64,000 bases of DNA from Corallococcus macrosporus DSM 14697 (GCF_002305895.1 NZ_CP022203.1:5124501-5188500); one strand, 5' to 3'. Positions 35,985 through 45,642 are shown, counted from the first letter of the stretch. Notes: generated by a model not told the origin, from the sequence alone. Made by a program: numbers and translations.

Positions 35985-37382
35985 CTAGAAGTGGCGCGGG
36001 TGACCCAGCGTGGCCTCGGCGCCCTCGTGCACGATCTCCGACAGCGTCGGGTGCGCGTGGATGGTGTTGGCCAGCTCCTCGGTGGTGATCTCCAGCTTCA
36101 GCGCGACGCACGCCTCGGCCAGCAGCTCCGTCGCGTGCGGCCCGATGATGTGCACGCCGAGGACCTCGTCGTACTTCCGGTCCGACACGATCTTGATCAT
36201 GCCGGTGGCCTCGTTGGAGATGGCGGCCTTCGTCACGGCGCCCATCGGCGCGATGCCCACCTTGACGTCGTAGCCGCGCTCCTTGGCCTTCTTCTCCGTC
36301 AGGCCCACCGAGGCGACCTCGGGGTAGCAGTACGTGGCCGACGGCGTCAGGTCGTAGTTGATGGGCTGCGGGCTCTTCCCGGCGATGTGCTCCACCGCCA
36401 CCACGCACTCCGCGCTCGCCATGTGCGCCAGCATCGGCGTGGGGATGATGTCGCCCACGGCGTAGACGTTCGGCTCGGAGGTGCGGAGCATCGAGTCGAC
36501 CTTGATGTAGCCGCGCTCGGACTTGATGCTCGTCTTGTCCAGGCCCACGTCCTCGGTGACGGGCGAGCGGCCCACCGCCGACAGGAGGATCTCCGCCTCC
36601 AGCGTCTTGGTCTCGTTGCCCACCTTCATGGTGACGCGCACGCCGTCCGCCGTGTGCTCGACCTTCTCCACCGCGGAGCCGGTGTGCACGTCGATGCCGC
36701 GGCGCTTGAAGATCTTCTCCAGCTCCTTGGAGATGTCCGCGTCCTCGATGGGGAGCAGCGCGGGCATGTACTCCACGATGGCCGTCTTGCTGCCCACGTG
36801 GTTGAACACGGAGGCGAACTCGCAGCCGACCGCGCCGGCGCCCAGCACGATGATGCTCTTGGGGACGCGGTCGATCTGCAGGATGGAGTCGCTGTTCAGG
36901 ACCCGCTTGTGGTCCACCGGGACGTTGGGCAGGGACTTGGGCACCGAGCCCGTGGCGATGATGATGTTCTTCGCCTCCAGGACCTGCTTGGAGCCGTCCT
37001 CGGCGGTGACCTCCACCTTGCCCTTGCCGGCGATGCGGCCGTGGCCCTTCACCACCGTCACCTTGTTCTTCTTCATCAAGAAGTCGATGCCGTTGGCACC
37101 CTTGGTGACCACCTTGTCCTTGTGCTTCATCGCGTTGGGCCAGTTGATGGCCGGGCTGCTCACGTCGATGCCGAAGTCGGCCGCCTCGCGGACGTGGTGG
37201 AACAGCTCCGCGGTCCACAGCAGGGACTTGGTCGGGATGCAGCCGCGGTGGAGGCAGGTGCCGCCCAGCCGCTTGTCCTTCTCGATGATGGCCGTCTTCA
37301 GGCCGAGCTGACCCGCGCGAATGGCGCCCACGTAGCCGCCAGGGCCCGAACCGATGATCACCACGTCGAACGTCTCAGCCAC
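35985..37382 (-). CDS. lpdA: dihydrolipoyl dehydrogenase (E3)
   Basis: A 465-residue flavoenzyme that reoxidises dihydrolipoamide with NAD+. FAD-binding GSGPGGYVGAIRAGQLG starts near residue 11. The redox disulfide is in GGTCLHRGCIPTKS, the NAD-binding motif is GAGAVGCEFASVF, and the catalytic His-Glu pair is in IHAHPTLSEIVHE. GTG 37382 is preceded by GGAGG five bases upstream; the longer open frame has no such site. It serves the same complex as the E2 gene 1.2 kb away. Confidence 0.97.
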   Translation of the reverse strand: MAETFDVVIIGSGPGGYVGAIRAGQLGLKTAIIEKDKRLGGTCLHRGCIPTKSLLWTAELFHHVREAADFGIDVSSPAINWPNAMKHKDKVVTKGANGIDFLMKKNKVTVVKGHGRIAGKGKVEVTAEDGSKQVLEAKNIIIATGSVPKSLPNVPVDHKRVLNSDSILQIDRVPKSIIVLGAGAVGCEFASVFNHVGSKTAIVEYMPALLPIEDADISKELEKIFKRRGIDVHTGSAVEKVEHTADGVRVTMKVGNETKTLEAEILLSAVGRSPVTEDVGLDKTSIKSERGYIKVDSMLRTSEPNVYAVGDIIPTPMLAHMASAECVVAVEHIAGKSPQPINYDLTPSATYCYPEVASVGLTEKKAKERGYDVKVGIAPMGAVTKAAISNEATGMIKIVSDRKYDEVLGVHIIGPHATELLAEACVALKLEITTEELANTIHAHPTLSEIVHEGAEATLGHPRHF

Positions 37383-37462
37383 GCACGCCTCCGTAATTAT
37401 TGCGGATGGAACCCGGTGGGGCTGATAACCCCCGGTCCCGGTTGGAATCAAGGAGTTTGCTC

Positions 37463-38587
37463 GTGCGCCGTTTCCCGCTCCGAACCGTCCTCTTGATGTT
37501 GGTCGCGCTCATCGCCTTCGGACGCCTGTGGTGCGTGACGCACCCGGAGGAAGCGCCCAGCCCGCCTCCAGAGCGCCTGACCCGGGCCCCGGGCGGCCCC
37601 GGCCCCGCCGCCGCCCCAGAGTGCCGCACGCTGGAGCGGGCCCTGGAGAGCGCCCTCCGCGCGCCCCAGGACGCACAGGTCCAGGAGAGCGCCCGCGGGC
37701 GGCTCGACGCATGCGGTCAGCCGCCGGTCCGCGCCTGCGCGCTGGGGCCGGCCCTGGATGCCCGGTCGCCCTTATCCGAGGGAGAAGCCACGCCGCTTCG
37801 TGGCCTGCTCGCCACGCTGTGCGAGCGCTGCCCCGCGGCCGTCAATCCGTGCGCCCAGGCCGTGGGCCAGGCCCTGCTGAGCGCTGCCGTGGGGCCGAAC
37901 GTCGACGCCGCGAGCGCCCGCTGGAACCTGGCGCACGCGGGGGCAGGCACGGGAGGGGCCTGCGCCTCGCTCGTCCAGTTGGGGCTCGCGCCCGCGGCCC
38001 AATCGGGCATCACCGTGCGGCCCCCCGTGCGCTCGCTCGTCGGGGAGCTGGCGCCGCTGTGTTCGCGGGCGGGGCACCTGGATGACGCGCTGCTGCGCGC
38101 GGCGGCGGCGAACCTGGTGGCGCCAACGCCCTCGCTGGTGGCCCTGGCCGCGGCCCCCACACCCCCGGAGACGGGCCCGGTGGAGCCGGACCGCACCGAG
38201 GGCACGGAGCCCGGCCACCAGGCGTTCGACCGGGATGAGCACACGGGCGTCGCGGTGGGCATGGCGCTCCGGGGCGAGCGCTGGGAGGCCGACGGCGCGC
38301 TGCGCGCGAGCTATGCGCCCACGCTGAAGCAGCTCGTGTCGGTGAGCGTCCGCGCCACGGGCCCGGGGACGGTGCGAGCCATCGTCCGGACGCCACAGGG
38401 CGTCGGGCTGAAGGACCCGGAGAAGGGCTTCGCCTTCGTCAACCCCACCGTGTGCCGCTTCAACGGCACGGGCCAGTGGGAGCAGTGCCCGCTCCCGGTG
38501 CCGCTGCGCGACGTGGACGCGGTGAGCGTCTTCCCCGAGCGCGCGGACACCGAGTTGAAGGAGCTGGAGGTCCACGGCGCCCGGTGA
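37463..38587 (+). CDS. membrane-anchored protein of unknown function
   Basis: A 374-residue protein that I do not recognise. One N-terminal membrane helix (VLLMLVALIAFGRLW) follows a basic start (RRFPLR), then a Pro/Ala-rich linker. A Cys-rich middle region (residues about 55-170, with Cys in CRTLE, DACGQPP, RACALG, CERCP and NPCAQ) suggests extracytoplasmic disulfides. A C-terminal domain of about 120 residues ends with two further Cys and a beta-rich pattern. GTG 37463 is supported by AGGAG seven bases upstream. It diverges from lpd, with 80 bp between starts. Confidence 0.6.
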   Translation: MRRFPLRTVLLMLVALIAFGRLWCVTHPEEAPSPPPERLTRAPGGPGPAAAPECRTLERALESALRAPQDAQVQESARGRLDACGQPPVRACALGPALDARSPLSEGEATPLRGLLATLCERCPAAVNPCAQAVGQALLSAAVGPNVDAASARWNLAHAGAGTGGACASLVQLGLAPAAQSGITVRPPVRSLVGELAPLCSRAGHLDDALLRAAAANLVAPTPSLVALAAAPTPPETGPVEPDRTEGTEPGHQAFDRDEHTGVAVGMALRGERWEADGALRASYAPTLKQLVSVSVRATGPGTVRAIVRTPQGVGLKDPEKGFAFVNPTVCRFNGTGQWEQCPLPVPLRDVDAVSVFPERADTELKELEVHGAR

Positions 38588-38601
38588 AGGCGCCGCGACC
38601 G

Positions 38602-39051
38602 TCAGACGAGGAGGCCGCGCTCCCTGGCCAGGGTGAAGAGGGGCGCGGCGTCCTTCTTCAGCACCGCGCTCACGTCCTTGATGATGGAGTCACCCGACTT
38701 CGCGACCGACAGGAAGTTGTCGAAGGTGCGGGTGAGGATGAGCACGCCCGAGATGATGACGCGCTGGAGGTTGTGCTGCAGGTCGGTGCCCTCATAGATG
38801 AGCCACGCCTGCTCCACGCACGTCCGGCGGGCATCCATGAGGAACTGGTTGAGCACGGTGCGCTCGTTCGCGTCGGGCACCTTCGACTTCGAGCTCACCG
38901 ACCCCACGTAGATGAGGTTCGTGTTGAGCCGCGAAGCCGCCTCCTGCATCTGCGCCAGCACCAGCGTCACGTCCTCCTTCGTCGGAGGATTCTCCCAGCG
39001 GGAGAAGATGACTCGGTCGATGATCTCCGCTTTGTAGGTCGGGCCGTTCAC
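38602..39051 (-). CDS. unrecognised small protein, possible STAS/SpoIIAA-like fold
   Basis: A 149-residue cytoplasmic protein. The pattern AEIIDRVIFSRWENPPTKED, then a conserved strand LIYVGSV, then DARRTCVEQAWLIYEGTDL and VIISGVLILTRTF, is an alternating beta/alpha layout. It resembles a family I have seen repeatedly in myxobacteria, often compared with SpoIIAA/STAS proteins. The function is unknown. GTG 39051 has GGAGG four bases upstream. It is monocistronic and convergent with the gene at 37463. Confidence 0.55.
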   Translation of the reverse strand: MNGPTYKAEIIDRVIFSRWENPPTKEDVTLVLAQMQEAASRLNTNLIYVGSVSSKSKVPDANERTVLNQFLMDARRTCVEQAWLIYEGTDLQHNLQRVIISGVLILTRTFDNFLSVAKSGDSIIKDVSAVLKKDAAPLFTLARERGLLV

Positions 39052-39316
39052 GATGCCTCCGGTGAGGCGAGCGCCTGACCGGCACCCGCCCGGCTTTCCA
39101 CGCTGCCGTGCGGTCGGATCTGTAGCAGGAACACTCCATTCGTTGAAGGGCACGACACCTGAACCGGAATTCATTTCGCCGGCGCCACGGCGTCACCCTG
39201 CAGCCGCGACGGACAAATCCACTCGGGGCGACTCTGACTCTCAGGGAAAACACGTATAGAGCGGCGACATCTCCAGGATTCGCCGGATTGTGTTGCGTGT
39301 CGAACGCGCGGGTTGA

Positions 39317-39925
39317 TCAGCGCGCGGCGCGACGGGCGAGGACGGCCTTCACGTCGTCGAGCGTGAGCCCCAGCGGCCGGACGGCGACGAGCACGTGGTA
39401 GAGCAGGTCCGCCGCCTCCTCCACGGCGCGCCGTGGATCCGCGTCCGCGCACGCCGTCACCAGCTCCGCGGCCTCCTCCCCCAGCTTCTTCAAGCGCAGG
39501 TTGCGGTCGTCCATCAGGCGGCGCGTGTAGCTCGGCGGTGCGTCACCGGACGGGGGCTCGGGCGCGGCGCGCCGCGCGAGCGTGTCATCCAACGCGGCCA
39601 GCGCGTCCCATCGCCCCGGGCCGAAGCAGGTCTCCTCCCCGGTGTGACACGCGGGGCCCGCCTTCTCCACGCGCGCGAGCACCGCGTCGCCGTCACAGTC
39701 CGCGCGGAGCGCCACCACGCGCTGCACGTTTCCGCTGGTGGCGCCCTTGTGCCACAAGCCGCGCGTGCGCGAACGGTAGTGCATCTCCCCCGTGGCCAGC
39801 GTGCGCTCCAACGCTTCACGGTCCGCGTGCGCCACCATCAGCACGTCACCGGTGCGCGCGTCCTGGGTGACCACCGTCACCATGCCGTTGCCCTTGGTGA
39901 AGTCGAGCGAGTCCAGGTCGAGCAT
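39317..39925 (-). CDS. hisI: phosphoribosyl-AMP cyclohydrolase / phosphoribosyl-ATP pyrophosphatase (HisIE)
   Basis: A 202-residue bifunctional enzyme for histidine steps 2 and 3. The HisI half (residues 1-115) shows [19 protein letters not shown] and the metal ligands in RADCDGDAV and CHTGEETCF. The HisE half (about 130-202) shows [14 protein letters not shown] and [12 protein letters not shown]. It is the last gene of the his operon. ATG 39925 overlaps the hisN stop by four bases (ATGA) and follows GGAGG. Confidence 0.96.
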   Translation of the reverse strand: MLDLDSLDFTKGNGMVTVVTQDARTGDVLMVAHADREALERTLATGEMHYRSRTRGLWHKGATSGNVQRVVALRADCDGDAVLARVEKAGPACHTGEETCFGPGRWDALAALDDTLARRAAPEPPSGDAPPSYTRRLMDDRNLRLKKLGEEAAELVTACADADPRRAVEEAADLLYHVLVAVRPLGLTLDDVKAVLARRAAR

Positions 39926-40704
39926 CAGCGAGCCTCCACGGCGCCCAGCCGCTCCCGCACCACGCGAGCCAGCGCCGCGTTGGTGGCGATTCCGTTTCCT
40001 CCAAACGCGGTGCGCTTGCCGGTCCAGTCGGTGAACACGCCGCCGGCCTCCTCGATGATGGGCTGGAGGGCCGCCCCGTCCCAGGGCGACAGCAGCTCGT
40101 CCACCATGACCTCCGCGCGGCCGGTGGCCACCAGCAGGTAGCCGTAGCAATCCCCCCACGTCCGGTCCACGGCGGCGTCCCGCGCGAGCGCGCGCCAGGC
40201 GGCGCCTCGCTCCGGGTACACCGGGAAGCGTTCATCGGTGGACAGCACCACGGCCCGAGCCAGCTCCGCCTGCGTGGACACGCGCGTGGGTTGGTCATTC
40301 CAGAAGCAGCCCTGCCCCGGCGCCGCCACCAGCAGCTCGCCCACCGCGGGGAAGTACGCGGCCCCCACGAGGACGCGCTCGCCTTCCGCCAGCGCCACCA
40401 GCGTGCCCCACAGCGGGACGCCGCGGATGAACGTCTTCGTCCCGTCAATGGGGTCCAGAATCCAACGGCGCCTCGCGCCCGGGCGCGTCTCACCGAACTC
40501 CTCGCCCAGGATGCCGTCCTCCGGGAAGCGCGCCTCCAGCCATTCCCGCGCGCGCGACTCCGCCGTGCGGTCCGCCACCGTCACCGGGGAGCCGTCCGAC
40601 TTGGTGTCCACCGCGATGCCCGCGCGGAAGAAGCCCAGCGCCACGTCCCCCGCCGTCCGCGCCAGCTCGGCGGCGGCCTGCATCAGATTGCCCGCGTTCG
40701 TCAC
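39925..40704 (-). CDS. hisN: histidinol-phosphatase HisN (inositol monophosphatase family)
   Basis: A 259-residue magnesium phosphatase. It carries the IMPase signatures [17 protein letters not shown] and [17 protein letters not shown] and the N-terminal GEEFGE metal site. In isolation it could be an inositol or CysQ-type phosphatase. Its place inside the his operon, and the fact that the HisB here has only the dehydratase domain, make histidinol-phosphate the likely substrate. GTG 40704 overlaps hisF by four bases. Confidence 0.9.
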   Translation of the reverse strand: MTNAGNLMQAAAELARTAGDVALGFFRAGIAVDTKSDGSPVTVADRTAESRAREWLEARFPEDGILGEEFGETRPGARRRWILDPIDGTKTFIRGVPLWGTLVALAEGERVLVGAAYFPAVGELLVAAPGQGCFWNDQPTRVSTQAELARAVVLSTDERFPVYPERGAAWRALARDAAVDRTWGDCYGYLLVATGRAEVMVDELLSPWDGAALQPIIEEAGGVFTDWTGKRTAFGGNGIATNAALARVVRERLGAVEAR

Positions 40705-41465
40705 GTCACGCTCCGGATGTGAAGGCCGCTCTCGCGGAGCAGCGATTTGATGGCGCCCACCGTGGTGAGGCCGTCGTGCAGGATGCCCGCGACCAGCGCC
40801 GCGTCGGCGCCGCCCTCGTGGAACGCGTCGCGGACGTGCGCCGCGTCACCCGCCCCGCCCGAGGCGATGACGGGCACGTCCACCGCCTCCGAGACGGCCC
40901 GCGTCAGCGCCACGTCGTAGCCCCGGCGCGCGCCGTCCCGGTCGATGCTGGTGAGCAGCACCTCCCCCGCCCCTCGCGCCACGCACTCACGGGCCCAGGC
41001 CACCGCGTCCAGGTCCGTGGGCTTCCGGCCCCCGTGGGTGTAGACGCGCCAGCGGTCGCCGTCCCGCTTCGCGTCGATGCTGGCCACCACGCACTGCGCG
41101 CCGAAGCGCTCCGCGCAGGCGGTGAGCAAGGCCGGGTTGGCCACCGCCGCGGAGTTGATGCTCACCTTGTCCGCGCCCGCCCGCAGCGCCCGGCCCACGT
41201 CCTCCACGGTGCGCACGCCGCCGCCGACGGCCAGCGGGATGAAGAGCTGCTCCGCGGTGCGCCGCACCAGCTCCCACAAGGTGCCGCGCTCCTCGGCGCT
41301 GGCCGAGATGTCGAGGAACGTCACCTCATCCGCGCCCTCCGCCTCGTAGCGCCGGGCCAGCGCCACCGGGTCGCCCACGTCGCGGAGCCCCTCGAACTGG
41401 ACGCCCTTCACCACGCGCCCGCCCTTCACGTCCAGGCAGACGACGAGCCGCCGCGTGAGCATCAC
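40701..41465 (-). CDS. hisF: imidazole glycerol phosphate synthase cyclase subunit HisF
   Basis: A 254-residue TIM barrel that forms imidazole-glycerol phosphate and AICAR using ammonia from HisH. Motifs: RLVVCLDVKGGRVVKGV with the catalytic Asp, VGGGVRTVED, VVASIDAKRDGD, GEVLLTSIDRDG with the second catalytic Asp, and VPVIASGGAGD. It overlaps hisB by four bases (ATGA). Confidence 0.97.
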   Translation of the reverse strand: MMLTRRLVVCLDVKGGRVVKGVQFEGLRDVGDPVALARRYEAEGADEVTFLDISASAEERGTLWELVRRTAEQLFIPLAVGGGVRTVEDVGRALRAGADKVSINSAAVANPALLTACAERFGAQCVVASIDAKRDGDRWRVYTHGGRKPTDLDAVAWARECVARGAGEVLLTSIDRDGARRGYDVALTRAVSEAVDVPVIASGGAGDAAHVRDAFHEGGADAALVAGILHDGLTTVGAIKSLLRESGLHIRSVT

Positions 41466-41998
41466 TTCACCTCCAGGGCCACGGAGCCCTTCATGCTGAA
41501 CACCGAACCCGAGTCCACCATGGCGTCCCGCAGCGCCAGGCCCAGCGCCTTGAAGGCCGCCTCCGTCGCGTGGTGGCTGTCCTTTCCGCGCAGCACCCGC
41601 AGGTGCAGCGTCACGCGGGCGTGCTCGCAGAACGAGCGCATCCAGTGCTCGTAGAGCCGGTTCTTCAGCGGGCCCTGGTAGTAGAAGCGGCCGCCCGCAT
41701 CCAGGCAGGCCTGCACCAGCGCGTCGTCCATGGGGATGGTGCGCTCGGCGAAGCGCGCGGCCGTGGCCGGAATCACCCGCTGCACCGCGGTGCCCAGCGT
41801 AATCGCCACGTCCTCCATCACATGGTGCGTGAGGTCCCCTCGCGCGCGCAGCGTCAGGTCCAGCCCCGCGTAGCGCGCGAAGGTGGCCAGCATGTGGTCG
41901 AAGAACTTCAGCCCCGTGTCCACCTGCGTGGCGCCCTTGCCCGGCGTCACCTCCACGTGGACCTGCGTCTCCTTCGTCTCACGAATGACAGTGGTCAT
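41462..41998 (-). CDS. hisB: imidazoleglycerol-phosphate dehydratase HisB
   Basis: A 178-residue monofunctional dehydratase, without the N-terminal phosphatase domain of enteric HisB. Metal-binding His clusters are visible in FFDHMLATFARY, LTHHVMEDVAI and GKDSHHATEA. Unusually it lies downstream of hisH and hisA instead of between hisC and hisH. ATG 41998 overlaps hisA by four bases. Confidence 0.97.
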   Translation of the reverse strand: MTTVIRETKETQVHVEVTPGKGATQVDTGLKFFDHMLATFARYAGLDLTLRARGDLTHHVMEDVAITLGTAVQRVIPATAARFAERTIPMDDALVQACLDAGGRFYYQGPLKNRLYEHWMRSFCEHARVTLHLRVLRGKDSHHATEAAFKALGLALRDAMVDSGSVFSMKGSVALEVK

Positions 41999-42711
41999 CC
42001 CGCGAACTCCCGAGCGACTGCGCTCGCATCCAGTCTTCCGGTGTACAGCGCCATGCCAATGACGGCCCCGTAGGCCCCCGCCGCCGCCAGTGCCCTCAGG
42101 TCCTCCAACGTCGTCACGCCGCCGGAGGCGTACAGGCGGTGCCGGCTGGTGCTCGCCACCTCCCGCATCAGCGGCAGGTCCACGCCCGACAACTGCCCCT
42201 CCTTGTGGACGGCCGTCACCAGCAGGCCGCCCAGCGGCAGCGGCTCGAAGGCCGCCAGCACGTCCCGGATGTCGCGGCGGCTGCCTTCCGTCCAGCCGCG
42301 CGTCACCACCTCGCGCCCCTTCACGTCCGCGGCCACCACCACCCGGCCGGGATAGCGGCTCGCGACGTCCGCCAGCCAGGCGCCGTCCTCGATGGCGCGG
42401 GTGCCCACCACCGCGCACGCGGCCCCGCCCGACAAGACGGCCTCCACCCGGTCGGAGTCGCGCACGCCGCCGCCCACGGTGAAGGTGAGGCCCCGCTCGT
42501 AGGCGGTGAGCCGGAAGATGGCGTCCGCGTTGGAGCCCTTGCCCAGCGCCGCGTCCAGGTCCACGACGTGGAACGCGCTGAACCCGTGCGCGCGCCACTG
42601 CTTCAGCGCCTCCAGCGGATCATCCACGCGGACCCTCTCCGCCGCGTAGGAGCCGCCCACGAGCTGGACGCACGCGCCCTCGCGCAGGTCGATGGCGGGA
42701 ATCGCAATCAC
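41995..42711 (-). CDS. hisA: ProFAR isomerase HisA
   Basis: A 238-residue TIM barrel that isomerises ProFAR to PRFAR, homologous to HisF. Motifs: AIPAIDLREGACVQLVGG with the catalytic Asp, FHVVDLDAALG, VGGGVRDSDRV and YASGGVTTLEDL. GTG 42711 is preceded by GGAGG and overlaps hisH by four bases (GTGA); the longer open frame upstream lies inside hisH. Confidence 0.96.
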   Translation of the reverse strand: MIAIPAIDLREGACVQLVGGSYAAERVRVDDPLEALKQWRAHGFSAFHVVDLDAALGKGSNADAIFRLTAYERGLTFTVGGGVRDSDRVEAVLSGGAACAVVGTRAIEDGAWLADVASRYPGRVVVAADVKGREVVTRGWTEGSRRDIRDVLAAFEPLPLGGLLVTAVHKEGQLSGVDLPLMREVASTSRHRLYASGGVTTLEDLRALAAAGAYGAVIGMALYTGRLDASAVAREFAG

Positions 42712-43301
42712 GACGCCACCTCCTGGAGGAAGGCCTGGACGAAGCGCACGCCCACCGCGGAGGACTTCTCCGGGTGGAACTGCACGCCCACCACCCGGCC
42801 TCTGCGCACCGCCGCCGGGAAGCGGTCCTCCTCGTGCGTCGTCCACCCCGTCACCACCGAGGAATCCTCGGCGCGGCAGACGAAGCTGTGCGCGTAGTAC
42901 ACGGTGTCCAGCCGGGCGCCCGCCAACGTGCGGTCACCCTCCACCTGGTTCCAACCCATCTCCGGCACCCGCCTCGCCCCGAGCCGCGTCACCCGCCCCG
43001 CGAAGTACCCCAGGCCGGCGCCCTCGCCCTCGTCGCTGCCCTCAAAAAGCAACTGCATGCCCAGGCAGATGCCCAGGCACGCCAGGCCCCGCTCCAGCGC
43101 GGCGCGCATGGCCTCGCGTCCGGGCTCGAGCCGTGCCACCGCGGCCCCGAAGGCCCCCACGCCCGGAAGCACCAACACGTCGGTGTCCAGCGCGCGCAAG
43201 GGGTCCTCCTGCACGCGCACCTCCGCGCCCGGCGCCGTGGCCAGGGCCTTGACCAGGGAGTGGAGGTTGCCCGCGCCGTAGTCGAACAAGGTGACTCTCA
43301 T
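42708..43301 (-). CDS. hisH: imidazole glycerol phosphate synthase glutaminase subunit HisH
   Basis: A 197-residue class I glutamine amidotransferase that supplies ammonia to HisF. The nucleophile Cys is in LACLGICLGMQLLFEGSDEG, the catalytic His-Glu pair in VGVQFHPEKSS, and the start reads VTLFDYGAGNLHSL. It overlaps hisC by four bases. Confidence 0.97.
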   Translation of the reverse strand: MRVTLFDYGAGNLHSLVKALATAPGAEVRVQEDPLRALDTDVLVLPGVGAFGAAVARLEPGREAMRAALERGLACLGICLGMQLLFEGSDEGEGAGLGYFAGRVTRLGARRVPEMGWNQVEGDRTLAGARLDTVYYAHSFVCRAEDSSVVTGWTTHEEDRFPAAVRRGRVVGVQFHPEKSSAVGVRFVQAFLQEVAS

Positions 43302-44335
43302 CGCAATGCCTCCCTCAGCGCCGTCAGCGCTGTCTCCATCAAGGGCCAGGGCCCCACGCCGATTCGAAGCGCGTCCCCCACGCCCGTCAGCGCCTGGAAG
43401 GCCCGCACGTTCACGTCCCGCTCCCGCATCCGCTCCGCCACCGCCAGCGCGCCTGGCACTGGCACCATCAGGAAGTTGGCCGCCGAACGCAGCGGCGAGA
43501 GCCCCAGCGCCAGGAGCTCGCCACGCAGCCGCTCACGGCAGGCGACGGCCTCCTCGGCGCGGGCGCGCACCCAGTCCCCGTCCTCCGCCAGCACCGACAC
43601 GGCCACGGCCTCCCCGACGCTCGTCAGCTTGTAGGGCCCCCGCGCCTTCTCCACTTCCGCCACCAGCTCCGGCGCTCCGACGCCCCAGCCCACCCGCAAC
43701 CCCGCCAGCCCGAAGGCCTTGGAGAAGGTGCGGGTCACCAGCACGTTGGGCCGCGTTCGCCCCAGGTCGAGGAAGTCCATCCCCGGCGCGAAGTCCGCAT
43801 AGGCCTCGTCGATGATGACGATGCCCGCTGCGCCATCCACCACGCGCTCCACCGCCGGACGCGACAGCGCGGTGCCCGTGGGGTTGTTGGGCGAGCACAG
43901 GTAGATGACCCTGGCCTTCGTCGCGAGCAGCGCCTCCGCGTCCACGTCGAAGTCCGGCGTCAGCGGGACGGGCACCGCCCGGAGCCCGTTCACCTTCGCG
44001 AACAGCGGCACCATGACGAAGGTCGGGTCCTGGAAGGCCAGCGTGTCTCCAGGTTCCATGAAGGCGCGCAGCGCCGAGTCGATGACGTCATCGGAGCCGC
44101 ACCCCGTCGTCACCGACTCGGGCGGAACGCCGGCCCGCGTCGCGAGCGCGCGGCGCAGGTCCGGCGCGTAGCCCCGGGGGTAGCGCGACACGTCCTGCGC
44201 CGTCTCCCGCAGCACGCGCTGAGCCGAGGGCGGGACGCCATGGAGGTTCGTGTTGTCACTCAGGTCCACCCGGCACGGCCGCTTCGACGGCGCGTACAGC
44301 GGGATGTCCCGGTAGGAGGGCCGCCGGGGAATCAT
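43298..44335 (-). CDS. hisC: histidinol-phosphate aminotransferase HisC
   Basis: A 345-residue fold-type I PLP enzyme. Conserved blocks: LSDNTNLHGVPPSA, GCGSDDVID, LCSPNNPTGT, IIDEAYADFA, and the PLP Lys in TRTFSKAFGLAGLRVGW. ATG 44335 overlaps the hisD stop by four bases. A longer open frame upstream is only the antisense-like continuation inside hisD. Confidence 0.96.
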   Translation of the reverse strand: MIPRRPSYRDIPLYAPSKRPCRVDLSDNTNLHGVPPSAQRVLRETAQDVSRYPRGYAPDLRRALATRAGVPPESVTTGCGSDDVIDSALRAFMEPGDTLAFQDPTFVMVPLFAKVNGLRAVPVPLTPDFDVDAEALLATKARVIYLCSPNNPTGTALSRPAVERVVDGAAGIVIIDEAYADFAPGMDFLDLGRTRPNVLVTRTFSKAFGLAGLRVGWGVGAPELVAEVEKARGPYKLTSVGEAVAVSVLAEDGDWVRARAEEAVACRERLRGELLALGLSPLRSAANFLMVPVPGALAVAERMRERDVNVRAFQALTGVGDALRIGVGPWPLMETALTALREALR

Positions 44336-45642
44336 GTCCGCCCCCAGGCGCGCGCGGCGTCCGCGTGCGCGAAGAGCCCCTCGCTGTCCGCCAGGCGCCC
44401 CACGTCCTCCGCCAGCGACGCCGCGGCCGCCGGCGCCACGCGCTGGTAGGTGGTCCACCGGTAGAAGTCGAGCAGGTTGAGCCCCGAGTACGCCCGCGCC
44501 AGCCCCGCGGTGGGCAGCACGTGGTTGGAGCCCGTCATGTAGTCGCCAAAGGCCACCGACGAGCGCTCGCCCAGGAAGACGGTGCCCGCGTTGCGGACCC
44601 GCCGCAGGTCGTCCTGGGCGGACGCCGTGGCGATGAGCAGGTGCTCCGGCGCGAAGTCCGCGACGAAGGGCCACGCTTCTTCCAGGGACGCCACGGTCAA
44701 CACCGCGCCGCGCGAGCCCAGCGCCGAGGTGACGATCTCCCACCGCTTCGCGCGCTCGGCCTGTCGCTCCACCTCCTGGGCGATGGCGTCCGCCAGCGCG
44801 TCCCCCAGCGCCAGCGTCACACAGGCCGCCTCCGGGTCATGCTCCGCCTGGGCGAGCATCTCCCGCGCCACCGCGGCCGGATCCGCCGTGCCATCCGCCA
44901 CCACCAGGATTTCACTGGGGCCCGCGGGCGCCTCGATGGCCACCGCGCCCACCACCTGGAGCTTGGCCTCGGCCACGTAGGCGTTGCCCGGGCCCACGAT
45001 GCGGTCCACGCGGGGCACGCTCTCCGTGCCATGGGCCATGGCCGCCACCGCGCCCGCGCCGCCCAGGGCGAAGACGCGGTCCGCGCCCGCCAGGGACGCC
45101 GCCGCCAGCACGCTGGGGTGCGGCAACCCGTCCGGCCCCGGCGGCGAGCACACGATGACCTCCCCCACCCCAGCCACCTTCGCGGGCACCACGCCCATCA
45201 GCACGCTGCTGGGGTACACCGCGCGGCCTCCAGGTGCGTACACGCCCACGCGGCCCAAGGGGTCGGGCCGCCGCCCCACGAGCACGCCCGGCTCTGTCTC
45301 AACCTCCACCAACCGCGGCTTCTGCGGCGCGTGCGCCAGGGCGATGTTCCGCGCGGCCCGAGCCAGCGCCTCCCGCACGGCGGGCTCCAGCGCGGCGAGC
45401 GCCGCCGCACAGGCCTCCCTGGGCACCTCCAGCGCCTTCAGCTCCACGCGGTCGAACTGCCGCGCGAGGTCGAAGAGCGCCTTGTCCCCATCCGCGCGGA
45501 CCCGGGCGATGAGCTCGCGCACACGCAGCGCGACGCGCGCGTCGGAGCCACTGGCCCTATCCAACAGCCGCTGGCGGTCCTCCCGTGAGAGCCCGGACAG
45601 CGGACCGCGGTACCTCAACGTCGACGATGCGAGGAGCGCCAT
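44332..45642 (-). CDS. hisD: histidinol dehydrogenase HisD
   Basis: A 436-residue zinc enzyme performing the last two oxidations to histidine. The signature region IVGPGNAYVAEAKLQVVG and the segments GPSEILVVADGTADP, LAQAEHDPEA and FGDYMTGSNHVLPTAG, with Gln and His zinc ligands, are all present. ATG 45642 overlaps hisG by four bases. Confidence 0.97.
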   Translation of the reverse strand: MALLASSTLRYRGPLSGLSREDRQRLLDRASGSDARVALRVRELIARVRADGDKALFDLARQFDRVELKALEVPREACAAALAALEPAVREALARAARNIALAHAPQKPRLVEVETEPGVLVGRRPDPLGRVGVYAPGGRAVYPSSVLMGVVPAKVAGVGEVIVCSPPGPDGLPHPSVLAAASLAGADRVFALGGAGAVAAMAHGTESVPRVDRIVGPGNAYVAEAKLQVVGAVAIEAPAGPSEILVVADGTADPAAVAREMLAQAEHDPEAACVTLALGDALADAIAQEVERQAERAKRWEIVTSALGSRGAVLTVASLEEAWPFVADFAPEHLLIATASAQDDLRRVRNAGTVFLGERSSVAFGDYMTGSNHVLPTAGLARAYSGLNLLDFYRWTTYQRVAPAAAASLAEDVGRLADSEGLFAHADAARAWGRT

